A stretch of DNA of 5,349 bases. It comes from Microbacteriaceae bacterium (lineage in GTDB: Bacteria; Actinomycetota; Actinomycetes; Actinomycetales; Microbacteriaceae). The stretch is taken from assembly GCA_947454285.1 (NCBI GenBank), contig CANGJO010000068.1:1-5349 (forward strand). The letters run 5' to 3'. A program made the position numbers and the translations under genes. A model generated the notes under the pieces. That model saw only the letters and a program-made list of their open reading frames with translations, was not told the origin of the DNA and did no database searches. Positions 1 to 4,934 of the stretch are shown here, piece by piece; within the stretch, counting starts at the first letter, position 1; each line of letters opens with the position of its first letter.

Positions 1-265
1 CACCGTAAGTCTTTGGAGCGCGAGCCTCGAAGAATGCACCCTTTGCGCGAGGTGCGCGTGGAGCGTCAGCTGAGGCTGCGCGGAATTCCGAACGACCTCC
101 GCGACCATCTTCGCGTGGCTTGAAGTTTGAACCTGCACGGCCGTTTCCGGCACCCTTAGGGAAGCCTGCCTTTGCGGCGGCCTTATCTGCAGATGATGTA
201 CGTGGCTTGCGGCCTGCGGCAGCCTTTTTTGGAGCGCGCGCGTTTGATTTGCCAAAAGTTGGCAT
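1..265 (-). CDS. N-terminal part of a basic Arg/Lys/Ala-rich protein, possibly a DEAD-box RNA helicase (partial)
   Basis: An open frame on the minus strand begins with ATG at 265-263 and stays open for 88 codons to the left edge, so the C-terminal part is missing. A good Shine-Dalgarno sequence (GAGGAAAA, 276-269) lies just upstream and supports the start. The protein begins MPTFGKSNARAPKKAAAGRK and continues as a disordered, strongly basic stretch rich in Ala, Arg, Lys, Gly and Pro. It contains GRGGR near residue 60 and ends in the window at ARAPKTYG. No catalytic motif is visible. Actinobacterial DEAD-box RNA helicases and some rRNA-modifying enzymes (RluB-type pseudouridine synthases, TrmH/RlmB methyltransferases) carry such RNA-binding extensions before the folded domain. 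A helicase is my first guess, partly because of the long structured leader upstream. That the frame is coding is fairly secure; the product name is not. Confidence 0.7.
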   Translation of the reverse strand, partial: MPTFGKSNARAPKKAAAGRKPRTSSADKAAAKAGFPKGAGNGRAGSNFKPREDGRGGRSEFRAASADAPRAPRAKGAFFEARAPKTYG

Positions 266-268
266 AAT

Positions 269-276
269 TTTTCCTC
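269..276 (-). promoter_or_regulatory. Shine-Dalgarno site of the gene starting at 265
   Basis: On the minus strand the sequence reads GAGGAAAA, followed by three bases and then the ATG; the GAGG core lies about 7 bases from the start. It is one of the few strong ribosome-binding sites in the window, since most other genes here rely on coupling or a leaderless start. The same 8 bases are perfectly complementary to UUUUCCUC further upstream in the leader (394-387), so the site could be masked in a folded transcript. Confidence 0.7.
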
Positions 277-282
277 ATTCAA

Positions 283-354
283 TTGTGTGGTTCATCGGGG
301 AGTAGCCGATTTGAACCGGTGGGCTAGTCGAACAGCTGCTAAACCCACACACAA
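283..354 (-). promoter_or_regulatory. Folded leader domain just upstream of the ribosome-binding site
   Basis: Read as minus-strand RNA, this stretch can form a three-way junction. The closing stem is UUGUGUG (354-348) with CACACAA (289-283), 7 perfect pairs. Inside, one arm pairs 346-339 with 327-321 (GGG/CCC, a U-G wobble, then further pairs around one bulged base). The other is AUCGG (310-306) with CCGAU (298-294) around a 7-base loop. The closing stem ends 6 bases before the Shine-Dalgarno sequence. The shape slightly resembles a tRNA, but no tRNA fold is possible. I do not recognise a known riboswitch class. Stem pairing is directly visible; function is inference. Confidence 0.4.
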
Positions 355-377
355 GAAAAACTCTGCATAACGGCAGA
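354..377 (-). terminator. Possible intrinsic terminator or attenuator in the leader
   Basis: On the minus strand the hairpin UCUGC (377-373), loop CGUUAU, GCAGA (366-362) is followed by GUUUUUCUU (361 to 353). A stem with a T-run directly after it is the pattern of a Rho-independent terminator. The stem is only 5 base pairs, so termination would be partial. Because it lies between the upstream folded domain and the start codon at 265, it would either end a short RNA made from further upstream or attenuate the downstream gene. CUCUG at 413-409 could compete for the 3' arm (CAGAG, 365-361), which is a possible antiterminator pairing. Confidence 0.35.
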
Positions 378-386
378 TCTTATTTA

Positions 387-394
387 GAGGAAAA
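387..394 (-). promoter_or_regulatory. Candidate anti-Shine-Dalgarno element in the leader
   Basis: As minus-strand RNA this reads UUUUCCUC, the exact reverse complement of the GAGGAAAA ribosome-binding site at 276-269, about 110 bases downstream. Pairing would hide the ribosome-binding site. The intervening terminator-like hairpin and junction fold independently, so the long-range pairing would bring together the ends of a compact structure. An 8-base match could arise by chance in a 300-base leader, but its target being precisely the ribosome-binding site makes it worth recording. Confidence 0.35.
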
Positions 395-399
395 GACTG

Positions 400-450
400 G
401 TACATCTTCAGAGGTGGCGCTTCTGTGGCCACTTGAAACAAGTGATGTAC
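400..450 (-). promoter_or_regulatory. Compact three-way-junction RNA element
   Basis: As minus-strand RNA a 7-pair stem GUACAUC (450-444) with GAUGUAC (406-400) closes two stacked hairpins. The first is ACUUG/CAAGU around a UUU loop (443-431). The second is GGC/GCC (430-428 with 418-416), extendable to GUGGC/GCCAC. The GUGGC version takes bases from the first hairpin, so the two arms can trade pairs as in a switching RNA. No known family is recognised. On the DNA level CACTTG-TTT-CAAGTG is also a perfect inverted repeat and could be a protein-binding operator instead. Confidence 0.4.
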
Positions 451-464
451 TGCAAACGACTACT

Positions 465-480
465 GTCACATTTCTGTAAC
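465..480 (-). promoter_or_regulatory. GAAA-tetraloop hairpin in the leader region
   Basis: The minus-strand RNA reads GUUACA-GAAA-UGUGAC, a 6-pair stem containing one U-G wobble and capped by a GAAA tetraloop of the GNRA type. The wobble and the GNRA loop exist only when the minus strand is transcribed; the plus-strand version has an A-C mismatch and a UUUC loop. This favours the minus strand as the functional sense of the region. Whether transcription starts upstream of this point is unknown. Confidence 0.35.
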
Positions 481-494
481 GCTATAAGCCTAAC

Positions 495-522
495 TTGGGG
501 GTCCCGATTTGGCTAGACCCAA
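495..522. repeat. Bulged inverted repeat between the kinase stop codon and the leader
   Basis: TTGG (495-498) and GTC (501-503) pair with GACCCAA (516-522) to give a 7-pair stem with a 2-base bulge and a 12-base loop. On the minus strand no T-run follows, so it does not look like a terminator for the operon. On the plus strand AATTTTC follows, a weak tail, but no plus-strand gene needs ending here. It may be part of the leader fold or a regulator-binding site. Confidence 0.25.
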
Positions 523-554
523 TTTTCAAAACCGATACGGGCTGGGCTAAATAG

Positions 555-570
555 CGCCAGCTAGATGGCG
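555..570 (-). terminator. Weak hairpin over the kinase stop codon
   Basis: CGCCA (570-566) and TGGCG (559-555) form a 5-pair stem on the minus strand whose loop contains the TAG stop codon of the histidine kinase gene. The following bases, CTATTTAG, are a poor T-tract. It may weakly end the operon or protect its 3' end; readthrough into the next minus-strand gene seems possible. Confidence 0.22.
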
Positions 571-2303
571 ATGGCCGCGCCTAAAACCGTGAATCCCCCG
601 CGGTTTTCCAGCTGCCAGGCGAAAGCCACCTCGTCCAGAATGGTCGAGCCATAACCGGCCTCAATCTCGGCAGGCAGTGGCTGACCATCGTTGGTCACGG
701 TAATTCCAAGCAGGTGCGGATTCGTCTGTTCCAGCGCAATCACCACGTGCTCAGCCTTGCCATGCTTTACGGCGTTGCTTACTGCCTCGCGAACCACCTC
801 GGATGCACATGCTGATGCCACCTGGTTCGAGTCCAGTTGCTCAAGAATTTGAGGGGTTATGTCTGGAAGCTCAACCTCCACGGCACCTTCCCAAACCTCT
901 TGAATCTGTCTCAGAACGTCCACGAAATTTTCTGTGCCTTCACCGGATTCCAACTTATTAATCGCAGCAGTAATGTCTCGTTGGACATCTTCAATTTCTG
1001 TTTGAGTTGGCTGCTGGCTTTTAGCCAGTTTGATTGCCGACGCATAAAGCGCGGCCTGAACACTGCCGTGCAGAATCGAGGCAATACGTCTGCGGTTAAG
1101 CCACACTTCCTGACGAAGCTGCGAGTTTAGGATCGCCAGGTCACTAACCACTCGAGTCATTTCGACTTCAGCATCACGTCGCTGCGTGCGCACGAATTGC
1201 ATGTAGAAAGTAATTAGCGTCAGAACAATCTGCGACAAAATGAATTGCAGTAGCAGTGGAAGTGGCAACTCCAAATTAACCAGCGAAAGCATGTAGCCAG
1301 TAAATAGTGCAACTGCCACTGCAGAAACAATTGAGATTAATAGTGCAAAAACAAAATGCACCCAAACCTGTTGCAAAACCTTTTGAAAGAACTTGTATCC
1401 AACGTATACAGATGCCAGGCTGATCACACTTCCAAGCAATGCTTGTTCAGGAAAATTAATCGCATTAGCGGCAATCGCAATCGAAGCGGTTGCAAAACCG
1501 GTGAGCTCGGGAACAATCATCGCTCCGGCGGAAAGCCTAGATGGAAATCTTGATTTGGCATTTGCAAAGGCAGCGCGATTAGCAATAACACCTACTTCGT
1601 CATCAACCTTCGAACCCTTACCAATATCATGACTTAGCGGACGAACTACAGTTTCAACAACGTCGCGCAATCGGTGTGAAAGTTCCCCCGGTGAGCTTTG
1701 CAGTTGAGATTTGACTTCGTCAACAACTGGGGAAAGTACATTTTGCACGCGCCTTAGTAAGTCGGCACGTTGCAAACGAATTCGTTCACGAATGCCTCCG
1801 CGAAGTTCATCAAGCTCAGCCTTCTCAATTTCAAGTTCGGCAAGTGTCTTCTCGTGACGAATTCTTGATGCGTTGAAAATTGCCAGCATAGAAATTGCAC
1901 CGTAAACAAACAGTGGTCCACCAATTAGGCGAAATACAAACTCCCCCGGTGGCATGATTCCAAGTGCCGCGCCGGTTAGAAATACCCCAGTACCGCGGAC
2001 TAATCCGGCGACCAGATAGGCAATCGAGGAAAGTAGCCGTTTGGATTCCCTGCCCGGGGTGCTTGGCAAGATCGTGGCCCGGAACCCCAGCAGAACCAAC
2101 ACCGTAGCGATCAATCCAACCGCAGCCACCAGAGCCCATTCAAGGTAAGAGCCACTAAGTCTCGAAGGATTGCTAACCAAGACAAGCAAAAAAGAAATTG
2201 GTGCAAACTGCAAAAGCACGCGATTACTGAGTGCTACCGGTCCGGAGGCATTGTTTATTGCCTCACGAAGACTGGTCTTAGGAGTACTGAATTTTTCAGC
2301 CAT
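561..2303 (-). CDS. Membrane sensor histidine kinase, DesK/NarL (HisKA_3-like) type, with two four-helix membrane blocks
   Basis: This 580-residue protein is the sensor of the two-component pair encoded here. Hydrophobic helices appear near residues 28-44, 55-73, 91-113 and 123-143. A charged, helical cytoplasmic segment follows at about 145-255. A second set of helices lies near 261-282, 286-308, 314-336 and 349-371. The helix around residues 385-430 contains NRRRIASILHGSVQAAL, with His412 as the probable phosphorylated residue. It is followed by Gly, where this family usually has Asp or Glu. The C-terminal ATP-binding domain (about 490-580) has the N box REAVSNAVKHG (Glu506, Asn510), NDG at 538-540 and GYGS at 550-553. 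No extracellular sensor domain is visible. The ATG overlaps the regulator's stop codon by one base (TAATG), so translation is probably coupled; no strong ribosome-binding site precedes it. Family assignment is firm; the signal is unknown. Confidence 0.9.
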   Translation of the reverse strand: MAEKFSTPKTSLREAINNASGPVALSNRVLLQFAPISFLLVLVSNPSRLSGSYLEWALVAAVGLIATVLVLLGFRATILPSTPGRESKRLLSSIAYLVAGLVRGTGVFLTGAALGIMPPGEFVFRLIGGPLFVYGAISMLAIFNASRIRHEKTLAELEIEKAELDELRGGIRERIRLQRADLLRRVQNVLSPVVDEVKSQLQSSPGELSHRLRDVVETVVRPLSHDIGKGSKVDDEVGVIANRAAFANAKSRFPSRLSAGAMIVPELTGFATASIAIAANAINFPEQALLGSVISLASVYVGYKFFQKVLQQVWVHFVFALLISIVSAVAVALFTGYMLSLVNLELPLPLLLQFILSQIVLTLITFYMQFVRTQRRDAEVEMTRVVSDLAILNSQLRQEVWLNRRRIASILHGSVQAALYASAIKLAKSQQPTQTEIEDVQRDITAAINKLESGEGTENFVDVLRQIQEVWEGAVEVELPDITPQILEQLDSNQVASACASEVVREAVSNAVKHGKAEHVVIALEQTNPHLLGITVTNDGQPLPAEIEAGYGSTILDEVAFAWQLENRGGFTVLGAAIAI

Positions 2304-2953
2304 TAGATGTCAGAAAGTGATTTTCCGGATGCACGAAGATATGTGGCAGCAGCTTCTACGCGAGCGTTGCCCTCTGCCTGAACGTCAATGTCAAGCGCCT
2401 GAAAAATTCGGCTAACGATTCCCTCTACCGCGCGAACTGTGGTGCCACGCTTGTCGGCGATCTGCGAGTTGGTGTAACCCATGGCCAGCAACTGCAACAC
2501 CGATATCTGCTTCTTCGATAGCGAACGAAGCGGGCGATCATTAGCTAAGTCGTGGCGAAAGTTTGATGTAATCGAATCGTGCAAAACTGCTTCAAGTGCC
2601 TTTACCAATTCACCAGAGTCAATTAGCTGTGACTTACGCAGGTAAGAGATGTTGGTTGGTAGGTCCTTGGTTTCGCGGCCCGCGAAGCGAGCATCTGGCA
2701 GGTTGGTTAGGAACACAATGCCAACATCGGGTGCGGTTTTGCTTAGTGATTCTGCGAAGTCAAAGCCGTTTGGCCCTGGCCCAAGTTCAACATCAAGAAC
2801 CACCGCATCTGGGTCGTGAGCTTTGAATGCGCGCGCCGCGTCAGCCGCATTAGCTGCTGTAGTTACTTCAAAACCACTTGATTCAAGGGTCTTGGCGATG
2901 AGGTCGCGAAGCAGCGCTTCGTCCTCCACTACAACAACGTGGCGATTAAACAT
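2303..2953 (-). CDS. Response regulator with receiver and LuxR-type DNA-binding domains
   Basis: This 216-residue protein is a NarL/FixJ-type transcription factor controlled by phosphorylation. The receiver domain (residues about 5-124) has the acidic pair Glu10-Asp11, the phosphorylated Asp54 in VVLDVE, Thr83 in FLTN and Lys107 in YLRKS, so every key residue is present. The C-terminal helix-turn-helix (about 143-190) has the LuxR pattern: LSKKQISVLQLLAMGYTNSQ, then IA, TTVRAVEGIVSRIFQAL. It ends with an extra 25-residue tail. Its partner is surely the membrane kinase encoded immediately downstream, since the stop and start codons share a base. It begins only 3 bases after the tandem stops of the glutaredoxin gene and has no clear Shine-Dalgarno sequence, which also points to coupling. 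Target genes cannot be read from the window; self-regulation of the operon is common in such pairs. Confidence 0.93.
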   Translation of the reverse strand: MFNRHVVVVEDEALLRDLIAKTLESSGFEVTTAANAADAARAFKAHDPDAVVLDVELGPGPNGFDFAESLSKTAPDVGIVFLTNLPDARFAGRETKDLPTNISYLRKSQLIDSGELVKALEAVLHDSITSNFRHDLANDRPLRSLSKKQISVLQLLAMGYTNSQIADKRGTTVRAVEGIVSRIFQALDIDVQAEGNARVEAAATYLRASGKSLSDI

Positions 2954-2956
2954 TTA

Positions 2957-3205
2957 TTAGATCAAACCGCGCTTAGTTAGTGCTGCGTGCAAATCTGCAT
3001 CGCTTGGCTCAACCATGAACTCGCCGTCTTTGAACTGCACAACGGGAATGTTCTTGCGACCGGCGATAGTCTCTGCCTCGGCGGCTAGCGAAGCATCTGC
3101 TTCAACATCTTTCATGTCGTACTCAACACCAAGGGTGTTCAGCAGTGACTTTGATCGGCGGCAATCGCTGCACCAGTCGGCACCGTAAAAAGTAACTTCA
3201 GCCAT
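2957..3205 (-). CDS. Small glutaredoxin-family (mycoredoxin-like) thiol oxidoreductase
   Basis: This 82-residue protein is a single thioredoxin-fold domain of the normal size for a bacterial glutaredoxin, probably cytoplasmic (no signal peptide). The active site is W11-C12-S-D-C15 in YGADWCSDCRR, a dithiol CxxC. The cis-proline needed next to the active site is Pro54 in NIPVVQF, and VEPSD follows at 65-69. Actinobacteria usually contain mycothiol rather than glutathione, so the physiological partner may be mycothiol, as in mycoredoxin-1; that is inferred from the lineage. AGAGA lies 5 bases ahead of the ATG, a weak ribosome-binding site. The stop is doubled (TAATAA), and the response regulator begins directly after it. 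Its place inside a two-component operon raises the possibility that it reduces a disulfide in a neighbour, but redox repair in general is equally likely. Confidence 0.88.
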   Translation of the reverse strand: MAEVTFYGADWCSDCRRSKSLLNTLGVEYDMKDVEADASLAAEAETIAGRKNIPVVQFKDGEFMVEPSDADLHAALTKRGLI

Positions 3206-3223
3206 TTTTATCTCTCGGTTCGG

Positions 3224-3868
3224 TTATCGGAGTCTGTTTTTGTCCGGAATGAACAACGTCTCTCCGTCAAATGTAATACCTGATAGGTCCTTCACCACAA
3301 TGTCGGCCTCTGACTCCAGTGCTCGAGCACTCACACCAACAACCAAACCAGCACCCGCCTCTATTCCGGCTTGCACGCCGGCAATTGCATCCTCAAAAAC
3401 TACGCAGTCAGACGGGTCAAAGCCAAGGCGCTCGGCTCCCAATAGGTAAGGGTCCGGAAAGGGCTTGCCCTGTTTCACATCGTCGCCGGTCACCAGCTGT
3501 GCCGGGATCGGTAGCCCTGCAGCCGCCAAGCGAGCGCGACCAAGGTTGGTGTTGGCTGAGGTGCAGACGGTCCAAATTCCCTCACGCATGGAGGTGAGCA
3601 ATTCAACAGCGCCAGGCAGCGGTGCGGTCATGTGTGCGGTCAGTTGCTCAAGCTCATTGATTCGATTGTTTGCGGTTTCAAAAAGCTCCGCGGCAACAAG
3701 CTGACGAACTTTATCCTCGGCACGCACTCCGTTATTTTCAGGAAGATCCCAGAAGAAGTCCGGTGCAAATTCCTTTGACCACTGTTCCCAACCAATGCGC
3801 GCTGCCTCGTGCGAGTCAACCAATACGCCGTCGTTGTCGAACAGCAATCCCGATGCAAAATACTTCAA
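3224..3868 (-). CDS. HAD-superfamily hydrolase, probable sugar-phosphate phosphatase
   Basis: The family removes phosphate through an aspartyl-phosphate intermediate with Mg2+. With the start chosen here the protein has 214 residues. Motif I is LLFDNDGVLVDS, with nucleophile Asp11 and acid/base Asp13. Motif II is CTSAN (Thr103/Ser104), motif III Lys135 in GKPFPDPY, and motif IV VFEDAIAG (Glu159, Asp160). The helical cap between about 20 and 85 marks subfamily I, and overall it resembles the YfbT/GPP1-like sugar phosphatases. The frame is open to 3919, but that start would overlap the upstream gene by 50 bases and add 17 non-family residues. TTG at 3868-3866 follows that gene's stop by one base, has AGAGAG at a suitable distance, and gives the usual family N-terminus MKYFASGLLFD. 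The family call is strong; the exact substrate is unknown. Confidence 0.88.
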   Translation of the reverse strand: MKYFASGLLFDNDGVLVDSHEAARIGWEQWSKEFAPDFFWDLPENNGVRAEDKVRQLVAAELFETANNRINELEQLTAHMTAPLPGAVELLTSMREGIWTVCTSANTNLGRARLAAAGLPIPAQLVTGDDVKQGKPFPDPYLLGAERLGFDPSDCVVFEDAIAGVQAGIEAGAGLVVGVSARALESEADIVVKDLSGITFDGETLFIPDKNRLR

Positions 3869-3869
3869 A

Positions 3870-4904
3870 TTACTTGCTCTCTTTATTGCGCTCGGTGATG
3901 GTGGCATAGATGCCAACAATCGCGAGCAAAATCAAAACCTTAGCCGGAGCCATTTCTTGAATCAACCAGTTCCAAGAAGGTCCGTTGATGGTTGGTTCAG
4001 AAAAACAATCCGATAGTTTGCAATCCACCGGTGGCTGGCTCCAGGTGCGCAACTTGTTGATTGCCTCAGTACCGAAGGAGAAGGCCATGATGGTCACCAC
4101 TGAACCAAAAACAATCGAGAGCACAAGGTTTAGATTTGCGGCCCCGGCGGCAAGTGCGGCGCGAGGTTTCGCAGGAGCAGCCTTGGCAGACTTAGCCTTA
4201 GCGGCGAAGCGAGTTCCAAATACAACACCGGTTGCAACAATCGCAATGATGATTACCCAAACCCAAACCTGAAGGTTGGTTCGAGTCACGTCGTAAACAC
4301 CAAGGCCAAAAATGATGGCAACCGCGGTGGTCAAGATTGGAATCGCATAACCAAGTCCAAGAGCTTTTTGCGCCTCTGACATTTTTTGCTTGGCACCATC
4401 GGTGTTGGCAGTTTCATCTTGACGGAACACGAAAGCGGCAAGCAGCACGTAAACCACAAGGCCGGTGGCCAACAGAATTGGAACGTAAACGCTGAAGATG
4501 CGAAGCACCGGATTCTCGGCGCGGCCAGAGTAAGAGTTAAAGGCGCCCATAAAGTTGCCGATCGCAAAGATTGCACCGCCGGCCAAACCAAGAATGATTC
4601 CAAGGGTGGTGAAGCGCTGCGCGGCACGGGCAAGAGCGTCTTTCTCACCCTGCTCGCGGCGGGCGCGAATGGCCAGACCTTGGGCAAATAGTGAGCTAAT
4701 CGCTACCGCAGCAATTCCCAATAGGAATAGGTACGGTGCGATGTGAAAGACCTCCTGGGTGAATAGCACCTCGCCGGTGTTTGTGTACTGCGGCTGCGGA
4801 ACATACAGATCGGCAAGTGCTGCGCCCATGAAGGCCAGCCAAGCCACAAAAAGCCCTAGTAGCGGAAGAGCGATTGCACGGTTAGCCAAGGGGATTCTGT
4901 TCAT
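3870..4904 (-). CDS. Uncharacterised membrane protein with about eight transmembrane helices
   Basis: I do not recognise this 344-residue protein. Hydrophobic helices are visible near residues 11-31, 56-78, 98-118, 137-160, 184-205, 211-232, 257-277 and 319-337. An Ala/Lys-rich linker (about 234-252, AAKAKSAKAAPAKPRAA) separates the sixth and seventh helices and probably lies in the cytoplasm. The loop before the last helix contains a close pair of cysteines, Cys295 and Cys300 (VDCKLSDC), which could form a disulfide if it faces outward. Charged segments at 80-97 and 161-182 (REQGEKD, QDETANTDGAKQK) are likely cytoplasmic. There is no ATPase motif, no obvious transporter signature and no enzyme motif. 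It is the first gene of the operon, with only one base to the HAD gene. The ATG lies 6 bases after a TAGGCT element and has no ribosome-binding site, so the transcript may start at the ATG itself. Confidence 0.8.
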   Translation of the reverse strand: MNRIPLANRAIALPLLGLFVAWLAFMGAALADLYVPQPQYTNTGEVLFTQEVFHIAPYLFLLGIAAVAISSLFAQGLAIRARREQGEKDALARAAQRFTTLGIILGLAGGAIFAIGNFMGAFNSYSGRAENPVLRIFSVYVPILLATGLVVYVLLAAFVFRQDETANTDGAKQKMSEAQKALGLGYAIPILTTAVAIIFGLGVYDVTRTNLQVWVWVIIIAIVATGVVFGTRFAAKAKSAKAAPAKPRAALAAGAANLNLVLSIVFGSVVTIMAFSFGTEAINKLRTWSQPPVDCKLSDCFSEPTINGPSWNWLIQEMAPAKVLILLAIVGIYATITERNKESK

Positions 4905-4910
4905 GCATCC

Positions 4911-4916
4911 AGCCTA
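4911..4916 (-). promoter_or_regulatory. Probable -10 box for the five-gene operon (leaderless start)
   Basis: On the minus strand TAGGCT fits the actinobacterial TANNNT -10 pattern. Six bases separate it from the A of the ATG at 4904, the usual distance to a transcription start, so the mRNA would begin at the start codon. The lack of a Shine-Dalgarno sequence agrees with this. No convincing -35 box is seen. Confidence 0.45.
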
Positions 4917-4922
4917 TCCCCC

Positions 4923-4928
4923 TAAACT
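4923..4928 (+). promoter_or_regulatory. Probable -10 box for the PfkB kinase gene (leaderless start)
   Basis: TAAACT fits the TANNNT pattern and lies 6 bases before the A of the ATG at 4935. The bases between (TTTTGC with a pyrimidine-rich run upstream) contain no ribosome-binding site, so a leaderless transcript is likely. The spacing is the exact mirror of the operon promoter on the other strand, and the two -10 boxes are only 6 bases apart. Confidence 0.5.
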
Positions 4929-4934
4929 TTTTGC

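Noticed and set aside
120..305. Plus-strand frame of 61 codons
   Set aside because: It is antisense to the minus-strand basic protein, whose start has a strong ribosome-binding site; the Ala/Pro-rich composition is what the complement of that gene would give.
291..350. tRNA-like signature on the minus strand (GGTTCAAATC resembling a T-arm; GCTGCTAA resembling a Ser anticodon loop on the plus strand)
   Set aside because: The T-stem does not pair around TTCAAAT, no 7-pair acceptor stem exists, and the two signals lie on opposite strands.
266..460. tmRNA or SRP RNA gene
   Set aside because: No tmRNA start (GGGGCUGA...) or tag frame and no GGAA-tetraloop SRP apex with the conserved internal loop could be found.
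495..530. Plus-strand terminator (bulged stem followed by AATTTTC)
   Set aside because: No plus-strand transcript is expected here, the stem is interrupted and the T-run is short and not adjacent.
837..1130. Plus-strand frame of 97 codons inside the kinase gene
   Set aside because: It is antisense to the conserved phosphorylation and ATP-binding region, has no recognisable domain and no ribosome-binding site.
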